Below, piece after piece: positions 8,716-16,750 of a stretch of 64,000 nucleotides of DNA. Under the pieces are notes generated by a model. The model was given only the letters and a program-made list of their open reading frames with translations, was not told the DNA's origin and searched no databases. A program made the position numbers and the translations under genes. This DNA comes from CAWUFC02 sp963921335. Its GTDB lineage: Bacteria; Pseudomonadota; Gammaproteobacteria; Pseudomonadales; Halieaceae. Numbering within the stretch: position 1 is the stretch's first letter; every line of letters begins with the position of its first letter. The stretch is from assembly GCA_963921335.3 (NCBI GenBank), contig CAWUFC020000002.1, forward strand, positions 1,426,001 through 1,490,000. Reading direction: 5' to 3'.

Positions 8716-10112
8716 TGGCGACCCTGCTCGAGCGCGGCAATGATCTCGGCGCGAATAGCAGCGACATCTTTGCGGATTTGTTCCCGGTCCAGGCTCAGTA
8801 CTTTGCGGTCCTGCATCAGGATCTGTCCGGCCACAATCGTGGTCACCACATCCTGGCTATCCAATATATACACCAGGTGGGAACGCACGTTATACAAGGG
8901 CTGTTGCCGGGTGCGGGAATAATCCACCTGTATCAGGTCTGCTTGCAGTCCAGGTTCGAGCCGCCCGGTTTGATCACCCAGTCCAATCGCACGCGCCCCC
9001 ATCCGGGTAGCCATATCCAGGGCCATCGGCGCCGGTACTGCGGTTGGGTCCAACGCCTTTACCTTGTGAATCAGTGCCGCCAGGCGCATCTCTTCCCAGA
9101 GGTCTAAATCATTATTGGAAGCCGCTCCATCAGTACCCAGGCCCACCTGAACTCCACCGGCCACCATATCGGCCACCGGCGATATACCCGCACCCAGTTT
9201 CAGGTTGGAGGTCGGGTTGTGAATGGCGCCGACGCCCTTGGCCGCCGCGATCGCGATGTCTTCAGCGTTCAGTTGCACCATGTGGGCACCAATCGGAGAA
9301 AGATCCAGCAGGCCAGTGCTGTTGACGTGCTGGATAGGCGTGGTGCCGAAGTTCTTCATCACGTAGTCAGACTCAGCCGGCGCTTCAGCCAGGTGAATGG
9401 ACACCGGGGCACCCATGGCACCAGCTACTTCAGCGGTATTGGCCAGGTTTTGAGGACTGACGGTATAGGGGGCGTGAGGAGCAAACCCCGGAGTAATGCG
9501 AGGATGGCGCCCCTGCCATTCGCTGACAAATTTTCGCGCGGCCGCAAACGAGTCGTCCCAACCTTTAAAGCCTGGGCTAGGCACATCGATATGGGGTGAA
9601 GCCACAATCGCACGCAAGCCGCACTCGATCACCACCTCGGCTATCACCTCCGGGTGAAAATACATGTCCACAAAACTGGTGGTACCGCCCTGGATCATTT
9701 CGTAGCAAGCCAGCCGCGTGCCGATGCGGACAAAGTTGCTGTTTACAAAACGTCCCTCCATGGGAAACACGTAGTTGTTGAGCCAGTCCATCAGCTCCAG
9801 GTCGTCCACCATGCCCCGAAACAGGGTCATCGAGGTATGGGTGTGGCCATTAACCAGGCCGGGCATGAGGATCTTGCCGGCGCCATCCAGGGTTTTGGCT
9901 GAACGATAGCGGGTAGACAATTGCTGCCGATCTCCCACCGCCACTATACGATCGCCGCGTACGGCCACGGCACCATTTTCAATGAGGCGGTCCTGGGCAT
10001 CCATGGCCAGCACATAATCGCCGCGTACCAGCAAATCCACAGTTTCTTTCGCCTGTGCCATTGCAGTTACTCCAAACAGGAGCACCAGTGCCAGCTTGAG
10101 GAATTGCTTCAT
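8712..10112 (-). CDS. Exported amidohydrolase, adenosine/MTA/SAH deaminase type
   Basis: 466 residues. The first 21 (MKQFLKLALVLLFGVTAMAQA) form a clear Sec signal peptide, so the enzyme should be periplasmic. After this come LMPGLVNGHTHTSMTLFRG, QGGTTSFVDMYF, SIHLAEAP near residue 240 and GLGTDGAASNNDLDLWEE. These are the metal-binding and catalytic blocks of the TRZ/ATZ branch that includes 5-methylthioadenosine/S-adenosylhomocysteine deaminase (MtaD). The likely reaction is deamination of adenosine-like nucleosides to inosine-like ones. The family is usually cytosolic, so export is unusual. It is the first gene of the minus-strand block and is divergent from the TonB receptor. Confidence 0.87.
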   Translation of the reverse strand: MKQFLKLALVLLFGVTAMAQAKETVDLLVRGDYVLAMDAQDRLIENGAVAVRGDRIVAVGDRQQLSTRYRSAKTLDGAGKILMPGLVNGHTHTSMTLFRGMVDDLELMDWLNNYVFPMEGRFVNSNFVRIGTRLACYEMIQGGTTSFVDMYFHPEVIAEVVIECGLRAIVASPHIDVPSPGFKGWDDSFAAARKFVSEWQGRHPRITPGFAPHAPYTVSPQNLANTAEVAGAMGAPVSIHLAEAPAESDYVMKNFGTTPIQHVNSTGLLDLSPIGAHMVQLNAEDIAIAAAKGVGAIHNPTSNLKLGAGISPVADMVAGGVQVGLGTDGAASNNDLDLWEEMRLAALIHKVKALDPTAVPAPMALDMATRMGARAIGLGDQTGRLEPGLQADLIQVDYSRTRQQPLYNVRSHLVYILDSQDVVTTIVAGQILMQDRKVLSLDREQIRKDVAAIRAEIIAALEQGRQ

Positions 10113-10357
10113 TTATACGTCCTACACAGGAGGGATCGGAGGCATCAGCCTGCGTGTCGCCAAAGTAGGCATTCATCATGCCAAAAAGTGACATTTTGCC
10201 AATGACGCTCTTGAACTGGGGCCTTTACCGGCACTAGTCTAGAGAGGACCTGTGCAACTGGCAACGCCGCTAGGCTGTGCACGCTTTCCGGACGGGTTCA
10301 CAACAACCAATATAAGGCCACCCACCAGGGATGGACCGATCGTAGGGAGTTCTTTCA
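10113..10357. promoter_or_regulatory. Divergent control region between deaminase and TonB receptor genes
   Basis: 245 bases with no supportable gene. It must hold the promoters of both halves of the nucleoside island. An imperfect palindrome, TGCCAAAA then seven bases then TTTTGCCA (10179-10201), lies near the middle and could be an operator; no named regulator matches it. GGGAG is placed well for the receptor ATG at 10358. Confidence 0.45.
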
Positions 10358-12514
10358 ATGTCCAAGCTTATTTCCGCTAAGCATTCCGCTGTTGCAGCTG
10401 CGGTCGCCGCCACACTGGCAGCACCGACCAGTTTCGCCCAGTTGGAAGAAGTGATCGTCACCGCGCAGAAGCGCGAGCAGAATCTGATCGATGTACCCAT
10501 CTCAATTGCCACTGTGGGTGGTGAGCGCCTCGACGCCATGTTTGAAGGCGGCGCAGATGTGCGCGCCCTGTCGGCACGGGTACCCAACCTGTATGTGGAA
10601 TCATCCAACGGTCGTGTTGCCCCGCGTTTCTATATTCGCGGCCTCGGCAACAGCGATTTTGACCTGGCGGCCTCCCAGCCGGTTTCGGTCATCATGGATG
10701 ACATCGTTAAGGAAAACGTGATCCTCAAGAGCTTTCCTGTTTTCGATATCGCCCAGGTGGAAGTCCTGCGTGGCCCGCAGGGCTCACTGTTCGGACGCAA
10801 CACCACGGCGGGTATCGTAAAGTTCGATTCCAACCGTCCCGAAGTGAACCAGGACGTCACCGGCCGCGCCAAGCTCGACCTGGGTGACCTGGGCACCGTG
10901 AACTTTGAAGGTGCCGTCGGCGGCGGTGGCGAAAAAGTCGCCGGTCGTATCGCTGTTTATCACCAGGAACGCGACGCCTACATCGACAACCGTTTCACCG
11001 GCGGAGATGACATTTACGGCGACTTCAAGGAGCAGGCGGTCAAAGGCTTCCTGTTGTTCCAGCCCAGTGACAGCTTTGACATCCAGTTTGGTGTTCACCA
11101 TCGCGATCTGGACGGTACTTCAGCGCTGTTTCGCGCCAATATTCTCGGCCCCGGCAGCAACGACCTGAACGACAACTTCGATCGTGACGTTGTCGACTTT
11201 GACGGCGGTGGCGGTAACCGCCAGGAATATGAGAACACCGGCCTGAACGTGAAATTCAACGTACATGGCGAGACGGTAACCTTTACCTCTATCACAGGCT
11301 GGGAAGAGGCGGAGGGCTTCAGCCGCGGCGATATCGACGGTGGCAACCTGGTTTACGGCCCGGGCTTTATCCCCTTCCCCTCTGATACCAAGGACGGCAT
11401 AGATACCCTGGACCAGTTCACCCAGGAATTCCGACTGGCCAGCAGCAATCCCGATCGGGTGTTCTGGCAGGTTGGCCTGTACTACTTTGAATCTGACTTC
11501 GACATCACCACCGATCCCGGCTTTGCAATCGCCACGGTGAATCATACCAATGAAGCCTATGCAGCATTCGGCCAGGCCGACTTCAGCGCCACCGAACGGC
11601 TGACGGTCACCGCAGGTCTGCGCTACACCTACGACGAGAAAGAGCTGCAAACTGCAGGCCTGCCTGACGTAGAGGTGGACGACGATGAGTGGAGCGGCAA
11701 CCTGAGCCTGGCCTACGCCATCAACGACAGCACCAACATCTGGGGTAAGGTGTCTACGGGTTTCCGTGGCCCAACCATTCAGGGCCGTGATGTGGTCTTC
11801 GGCGGACTGCCCTCAGTCGCTGACTCTGAAACCATCACCGCTTTCGAGCTTGGCTTTAAGTCTGAGTTCTGGGACAACAAAGCTCGCCTGAACGCTGCCC
11901 TCTATTACTACGAAATGGAAGATCAGCAGCTGTCGGCTGTTGGTGGTGGCGGCAACTTCATTCAGCTGGTTAATGCGGATGAAGGTATTGGCCAGGGCTT
12001 CGAGATCGATCTCGATGTCTCTGTGAACCAGTACTTCGCCTTCACCTTCGGTTACGCCTATGCCGATACCGAAATCAAGGATGACGATCTGCTGGTCGGT
12101 GTTTGTGCCCAGTGTGTCGTGACCTCTCCGACGACTGTGGTGGGTGGCGAGACACGCGCCTTCGCAGATGGCAACCCGTTTGTGAACGCACCGGAATCCA
12201 CCCTGAGCTTCACCGCTACGGTAACCATCCCGCTCAAGCGTGGCGAACTGTTCGCATTCACCGACTGGGCCTGGCAGGGTGACACCAACCTGTTCCTGTA
12301 CGAGTCTGCGGAGTTCAATACGTCTGACCAGTACGAAGGCGGCCTGCGTGCCGGCTATCGCACCTCAGAAAATCGCACCAACTGGGAAATTGCCCTGTTT
12401 GCGCGCAACATCACCGACGAGGACAACGTTCAAGGCGGTATTGATTTCAACAACAATACAGCCTTTGTTAACGAGCCCCGCGTCTACGGTGTGACTGCAG
12501 GTGTAAATTTCTAA
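10358..12514 (+). CDS. TonB-dependent receptor, probably for nucleosides or their derivatives
   Basis: 718 residues. A signal peptide ends at SFA-Q near residue 28, followed directly by LEEVIVTAQKREQN, a TonB-box-like segment. The plug domain has RFYIRGLGNSDFDL and the conserved VEVLRGPQGSLFGRNTTAG near residue 145. The barrel follows and ends VTAGVNF with the terminal phenylalanine. It is the only outer-membrane receptor between the two arms of a purine and nucleoside gene cluster, so import of nucleosides, nucleotides or small nucleic-acid fragments is inferred. The sequence itself does not show the ligand. It ends before a strong terminator, so the downstream permease operon probably has its own promoter or is expressed by read-through. 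Confidence 0.93.
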   Translation: MSKLISAKHSAVAAAVAATLAAPTSFAQLEEVIVTAQKREQNLIDVPISIATVGGERLDAMFEGGADVRALSARVPNLYVESSNGRVAPRFYIRGLGNSDFDLAASQPVSVIMDDIVKENVILKSFPVFDIAQVEVLRGPQGSLFGRNTTAGIVKFDSNRPEVNQDVTGRAKLDLGDLGTVNFEGAVGGGGEKVAGRIAVYHQERDAYIDNRFTGGDDIYGDFKEQAVKGFLLFQPSDSFDIQFGVHHRDLDGTSALFRANILGPGSNDLNDNFDRDVVDFDGGGGNRQEYENTGLNVKFNVHGETVTFTSITGWEEAEGFSRGDIDGGNLVYGPGFIPFPSDTKDGIDTLDQFTQEFRLASSNPDRVFWQVGLYYFESDFDITTDPGFAIATVNHTNEAYAAFGQADFSATERLTVTAGLRYTYDEKELQTAGLPDVEVDDDEWSGNLSLAYAINDSTNIWGKVSTGFRGPTIQGRDVVFGGLPSVADSETITAFELGFKSEFWDNKARLNAALYYYEMEDQQLSAVGGGGNFIQLVNADEGIGQGFEIDLDVSVNQYFAFTFGYAYADTEIKDDDLLVGVCAQCVVTSPTTVVGGETRAFADGNPFVNAPESTLSFTATVTIPLKRGELFAFTDWAWQGDTNLFLYESAEFNTSDQYEGGLRAGYRTSENRTNWEIALFARNITDEDNVQGGIDFNNNTAFVNEPRVYGVTAGVNF

Positions 12515-12581
12515 GCAACACTGTGCAACATCGCGGGGACCGATCTAGACTGTTTATTTGAGATCGGGAACCGCAAGCATG

Positions 12582-12605
12582 CCCCGGCCTCGCGCCGGGG
12601 TTTTT
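12582..12605 (+). terminator. Rho-independent terminator after TonB receptor
   Basis: CCCCGGC (12582-12588), a five-base loop and GCCGGGG (12594-12600), followed by five T (12601-12605). It lies 67 bases after the receptor stop. Confidence 0.88.
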
Positions 12606-12712
12606 ATGTATCGGATGTACCGGGCCGCGCTCGGCGTACGTCGCGGCAGCCATGGATGGCGTGAGCGACGAAAATATAAAGCCTGAAAACCAACAAGAAT
12701 AGAGGCAATACT

Positions 12713-13711
12713 ATGGTCGTTGTAGAATCCTACGCCCTTGCAGTGGGCATGTGCTTCGTCACGATGTTGTGCTGGGGCAGCTGGGCCAACACCCAAAAGC
12801 TGGCCAGCGAAGAGTGGCAGTTCCAATTGTTCTACTGGGACTATTCCATCGGCGTCATTCTGTTGACCCTGGTATTGGCCCTGACTATGGGCAGTATTGG
12901 TGAAGAGGGTCGCAGCTTTATCCCCGATATCAGCCAGGCCAGTGACGATGCACTACTATCGGCATTCCTGGGTGGCGCAGTATTTAACCTCGCCAATATT
13001 CTGCTGGTGGTCGCCATCGATATCGCCGGCCTCGCGGTGGCTTTCCCGGTGGGGATCGGCTTGGCACTGGTGATCGGCGTGATCACCAACTACGTGGCCA
13101 CGCCCGTCGGTGACGCGGTCTACCTGTTTATTGGCGTGGGTCTCGTGACCCTCGCCATCGTCCTTGATGCCGTCATCTACAGACGACTGCCACAGGACGG
13201 CAACACCTCCGTCGGCAAAGGCCTGACCATCTCCATTATCGCCGGCATCGCCATGGGCTTTTTCTATCGCTTTGTGGCTGCCTCCATGTCCATGGACTTT
13301 GCCAACCCGGAGCCCGGATTAATGACGCCCTACAGTGCCGGGGTTGTGTTTGCCATTGGCCTGATGGTGTCCAACGCGATATTCCTGGTGCCACTGATGT
13401 ACAAACCGGTCTCCGGCGAAGTTGCCCCCATGAGTGAGTATTTTTCCCGCGGCACACCCAAGCTGCACCTGGTGGGTATTTTGGGCGGCGCCATCTGGGC
13501 GCTGGGCTTTAGCTTCAACATTATCGCGGCCGGGCCTGCCGGTTACGCCATCTCCTATGGCCTGGGTCAGGGCGCAACCATGGTGGCCGCCTTCTGGGGC
13601 GTATTCATCTGGAAAGAATTCAAGGACGCTCCCGAGGGCACCGGTGTTTTGATCAACGCCATGTTCATCCTGTTTTTTGTCGGCCTTGGTTTCATCATTT
13701 ACTCAAGATAG
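12713..13711 (+). CDS. DMT-superfamily sugar/ureide-type permease
   Basis: 332 residues with about ten membrane helices. The opening block CWGSWANTQKL followed by FYWDYSIGV resembles the sugar uptake (GRP/RbsU) and ureide permease branches of the drug/metabolite transporter superfamily. Repeated Gly-rich helices such as GGAVFNLANILLV and a second-half block YGLGQGATMVAAFWGVFIWKEF fit the two-repeat DMT architecture. It is 11 bases upstream of the NUP-family lipoprotein gene and in one run with ribokinase. Import of ribose, deoxyribose, a nucleoside or a ureide is the best inference; which one cannot be decided by eye. Confidence 0.78.
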   Translation: MVVVESYALAVGMCFVTMLCWGSWANTQKLASEEWQFQLFYWDYSIGVILLTLVLALTMGSIGEEGRSFIPDISQASDDALLSAFLGGAVFNLANILLVVAIDIAGLAVAFPVGIGLALVIGVITNYVATPVGDAVYLFIGVGLVTLAIVLDAVIYRRLPQDGNTSVGKGLTISIIAGIAMGFFYRFVAASMSMDFANPEPGLMTPYSAGVVFAIGLMVSNAIFLVPLMYKPVSGEVAPMSEYFSRGTPKLHLVGILGGAIWALGFSFNIIAAGPAGYAISYGLGQGATMVAAFWGVFIWKEFKDAPEGTGVLINAMFILFFVGLGFIIYSR

Positions 13712-13722
13712 AGAGACTCACT

Positions 13723-14778
13723 ATGCGTTACATTGCCCTGCTACTCTCGCTCAGCCTGTTGTGGGGCTGTGGCGAGTCTGCGAAACAAGCGGAACCGATG
13801 CCAGTCAAAGTGGTGATCGTCACCATGTTTGAAACTGGCGAAGACAGTGGCGACGACGCCGGTGAGTTTCAGCGCTGGAACGAGCGACGCAATCTCAATA
13901 CGGTGTTTGAAGCCCCGCACATGCACCACAATATCCATGCCAATCTTGATCAGGGCATCATCGGCATCGTGACCGGCATGGGCACCGCCAATGCTGCCGC
14001 ATCGATCATGGCATTAGGACTGGACCCACGATTCGACCTCACCAACGCCTACTGGCTGGTGGCAGGTATCTCGGGCTTTGATCCGGAAGACGCCTCACTG
14101 GGGTCAGTGGCCTGGGCGGACTACCTGGTGGATGGCGATTTGGCCCACGAAGTGGATGCCCGTGAGATCCCTGCAGACTGGGATGACGGTTACTTCCCGC
14201 TGTTCAGCCAGGGCCCCAATGATAAAGAGCGCAAAAGCTACAACCTGGGCGAAGTATTCCAGCTCAATACCGGCCTGGTGGACTGGGCTTTCAATATGAC
14301 CAAGGACATGGAGCTACCAGACCACGACACCCTGGCAGCTACCCGTGAGCTGTACACCGAGCACGACGTGGCACAAAAAACACCCTTTGTACTGCGCGGT
14401 GACCAACTGGCTGCGATGACTTTCTGGCACGGCACGCTGCTCAATGACTGGGCGAACCGCTGGACCAAATACTGGACCGACGGCAAGGGCGAGTTTGTAT
14501 CCTCGGCCATGGAAGACACCGGCACCTACCAGTCGCTGAGCTACCTGCACAATGCCGGCAAGGTAAACAAGGATCGTCTGCTGGTGATTCGCACCGCCAG
14601 CAACTACACCATGCCACCCCCGGGCAAAACCGCTGTCGACAATCTGCTGGAAGAGCAGCATGACAGTTATGCCGGACTGGATGCGGCACTGGAGAATGCC
14701 TACCTGGTAGGCAGCGTCATCGTCGATGAAATCATCAACAACTGGAGCACCTACCGGGATAACACCCCCGGCAACTAA
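13723..14778 (+). CDS. Purine nucleoside permease (NUP) family lipoprotein, probable nucleoside-cleaving enzyme
   Basis: 351 residues. The N-terminus MRYIALLLSLSLLWGCGES has a lipobox (LWGC), so the mature protein is a lipoprotein in the periplasm. VKVVIVTMFETGEDSGDDAGEF, IIGIVTGMGTANAAASIMALG, YWLVAGISGFDPEDASLGSV and the late VIRTASNYTMPPPG are the blocks of the NUP family (PF06516), named for a Candida purine nucleoside transporter. The sequence has no membrane helices and resembles the nucleoside phosphorylase fold, so an enzymatic or binding role is more likely than transport. The ribokinase gene downstream suggests that free (deoxy)ribose is the product, meaning hydrolysis or later release rather than use of the sugar-1-phosphate. 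Confidence 0.84.
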   Translation: MRYIALLLSLSLLWGCGESAKQAEPMPVKVVIVTMFETGEDSGDDAGEFQRWNERRNLNTVFEAPHMHHNIHANLDQGIIGIVTGMGTANAAASIMALGLDPRFDLTNAYWLVAGISGFDPEDASLGSVAWADYLVDGDLAHEVDAREIPADWDDGYFPLFSQGPNDKERKSYNLGEVFQLNTGLVDWAFNMTKDMELPDHDTLAATRELYTEHDVAQKTPFVLRGDQLAAMTFWHGTLLNDWANRWTKYWTDGKGEFVSSAMEDTGTYQSLSYLHNAGKVNKDRLLVIRTASNYTMPPPGKTAVDNLLEEQHDSYAGLDAALENAYLVGSVIVDEIINNWSTYRDNTPGN

Positions 14779-14782
14779 TTTC

Positions 14783-14860
14783 CAAAGGGTCAGATAACTT
14801 GAAATACAAACCAAGGGGTCTGACCCCTTGAAAATCAAATCAAGTTATCTGACCCCTTGA
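14783..14860. repeat. Nested palindromic repeat between NUP and ribokinase genes
   Basis: The outer arms are near-identical inverted copies: AAAGGGTCAGATAACTTGA (left, 14784-14802) and the complement of TCAAGGGGTCAGATAACTTGA (right, 14840-14860). Inside lies a separate palindrome, CAAGGGGTCTGACCCCTTG (14812-14830), which repeats the GGGGTC core. The whole unit could fold into a long cruciform or mRNA hairpin. Its form is that of a REP/BIME-like dispersed repeat. It ends just before the ribosome-binding site GGAGGAGA of the ribokinase gene, so it may affect mRNA stability or partial termination inside the operon. Confidence 0.8.
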
Positions 14861-14877
14861 TTGGAGGAGAGTAATAC

Positions 14878-15786
14878 GTGGATATTGCCGTGATTGGCTC
14901 GTGCATGGTGGACCTGATCGCCTATACCGACGTGGTGCCCAAGGCCGGGGAAACGCTGGAGGCCAATGAGTTCCAGATTGGCTGTGGCGGCAAGGGCGCT
15001 AACCAGGCAGTTGCTGCGGCTCAGCTGGGCGCATCGGTTTTGATGATGGGCCGGGTGGGCGATGACGCCTTTGCCGATAACACCATTGCCAATTTTGAAT
15101 CCTTCGGCGTAAACACTGATTTCGTCGAGAAAGTACCCGGTGTGTCCAGCGGTGTCGCCCCGATCTGGGTGGACGCTGATTCGCAGAATCGTATCCTGAT
15201 TATTCCTGGCGCCAACAAACACCTGCTGCCCGCCGACATCGATGCCGCCGCCGACAGCCTCCGGCAGTGCAAACTGATTGTGCTGCAGCTGGAAATCCCG
15301 CTTGAAAGCGTTTATCACGCCATTGATTTCGGCAATGCCAATGGCATTCCCGTCATGCTGAATCCCGCGCCGGCAACGACTGACCTGGACCTGGCTTACG
15401 CCTGCAAAGCTGATTTTTTCGTGCCCAATGAAACCGAGCTGGAAATTCTCACAGGCATGCCGGTCAGCACCCACGACGAAATCGTCGCAGCCTCGCAGCT
15501 CATGCTGGCCAAGGGCCTCAGAAACCTGATCGTCACTCTGGGTGACAAAGGCGCGCTCTGGCTGCGCGGTGAAGAGGAAACTCACTTCCCAGCGCCCACA
15601 GTGAATGCGGTCGACACCACTGGCGCAGGGGATGCCTTTGTGGGCTGCTTCTCTCACAGCTTTATCCAGGACGGCGATGTGCCACGCGCCATCGAAAGGG
15701 CCATTGTCTATGCCTCACATAGCGTCACCGGCAAGGGCACGCAAACTTCCTACGCCAGTGCCGAAGCGTTTGAAGCACTGCTGTAA
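14878..15786 (+). CDS. rbsK: Ribokinase (PfkB family), possible deoxyribokinase
   Basis: 302 residues starting at GTG 14878, with GGAGGAGA seven bases upstream. IGCGGKGANQAVAAAQLGA near residue 37 and the ATP/catalytic signature DTTGAGDAFVGCF near residue 245 are the two PfkB motifs; the Asp of GAGD is the catalytic base. It phosphorylates ribose or 2-deoxyribose at C5 in the cytosol. The next gene, three bases downstream, is deoxyribose-phosphate aldolase, so deoxyribose is a likely natural substrate. That specificity is inferred from context only. Confidence 0.9.
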   Translation: MDIAVIGSCMVDLIAYTDVVPKAGETLEANEFQIGCGGKGANQAVAAAQLGASVLMMGRVGDDAFADNTIANFESFGVNTDFVEKVPGVSSGVAPIWVDADSQNRILIIPGANKHLLPADIDAAADSLRQCKLIVLQLEIPLESVYHAIDFGNANGIPVMLNPAPATTDLDLAYACKADFFVPNETELEILTGMPVSTHDEIVAASQLMLAKGLRNLIVTLGDKGALWLRGEEETHFPAPTVNAVDTTGAGDAFVGCFSHSFIQDGDVPRAIERAIVYASHSVTGKGTQTSYASAEAFEALL

Positions 15787-15789
15787 ATC

Positions 15790-16731
15790 GTGAACAAAGG
15801 AGTAGCCTTCAACAGCGACTGGATTGACGGCTTGCGTGTAAACCGCAGCGCAGTGGAACGGCGCTGCGCCAGTCTTGCCGGGCGCCGCACGGTAAAGAAG
15901 GATTGGCAGGCTGCCTGGCTGCTCAAAGCAGTGTCCCTCATCGATCTGACCACGCTGTCTGGTGATGACACTTCAAGCCGGGTACACCGCTTGTGTAAAA
16001 AAGCACGTCAGCCCGTGCGGCAGGAAATCCTCGAGCAGCTCGGCGTTGGTGATATCGGCCTGACCACCGCCGCGGTCTGCGTCTATCACGACATGCTTCC
16101 TCATGCGGTCAAAGCCATCGGCAAGTCCTCGATAGAGATTGCGGCAGTATCTACCGGATTCCCCGCCAGCCTATCCCCATTGGATACCCGACTTAAGGAA
16201 ATAGAGCTATCTGTCGCGGCGGGCGCTACTGAAATCGACATCGTGATTAGCCGTCGCCATGTCTTGCAAGGCAACTGGCAAGCACTGTACGACGAAACCC
16301 GGGCGATGAAAGCAGCCTGCGGCAAAGCCCATATGAAATCCATTCTCGCCACTGGCGAACTGGGCACTCTGCGCAATGTGGCCCGCGCCTCCATGGTGTG
16401 CATGATGGCCGGGTCGGATTTTATAAAAACCTCAACCGGCAAAGAGTCCGTTAACGCCACACTGCCCGTGACCCTGGTCATGCTGCGGATGATTCGAGAG
16501 TTCCATGAGCAAACCGGCAGGCGCATCGGCTACAAACCCGCCGGCGGCATCTCTACCGCCAAAGACGCCCTGCAATATTTGGTATTGCTGAAAGAAGAGC
16601 TCGGCACTGACTGGCTAAGTCCCAGCCTGTTTCGTTTTGGTGCTTCCAGCTTATTGGGCGACATCGAGCGCCAGCTGGAACACCACGTCACCGGCAGCTA
16701 CTCGGCTGACCATCGCCACCCGCTAGCATGA
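15790..16731 (+). CDS. deoC: Deoxyribose-phosphate aldolase
   Basis: 313 residues starting at GTG 15790. The Schiff-base lysine is Lys213 in DFIKTSTGKESVNATLPV, and the second active-site lysine is Lys249 in GYKPAGGIST. The HMKSILATGELGT and ATEIDIVISRR blocks are also typical. It is longer than the E. coli enzyme (about 260 residues) and has the N-terminal extension seen in the long DERA branch that includes animal enzymes. It splits 2-deoxyribose-5-phosphate into glyceraldehyde-3-phosphate and acetaldehyde. Ribokinase upstream and ALDH16 downstream complete the route. Confidence 0.95.
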   Translation: MNKGVAFNSDWIDGLRVNRSAVERRCASLAGRRTVKKDWQAAWLLKAVSLIDLTTLSGDDTSSRVHRLCKKARQPVRQEILEQLGVGDIGLTTAAVCVYHDMLPHAVKAIGKSSIEIAAVSTGFPASLSPLDTRLKEIELSVAAGATEIDIVISRRHVLQGNWQALYDETRAMKAACGKAHMKSILATGELGTLRNVARASMVCMMAGSDFIKTSTGKESVNATLPVTLVMLRMIREFHEQTGRRIGYKPAGGISTAKDALQYLVLLKEELGTDWLSPSLFRFGASSLLGDIERQLEHHVTGSYSADHRHPLA

Positions 16732-16750
16732 TAGGCATAAGAGTATCGAC

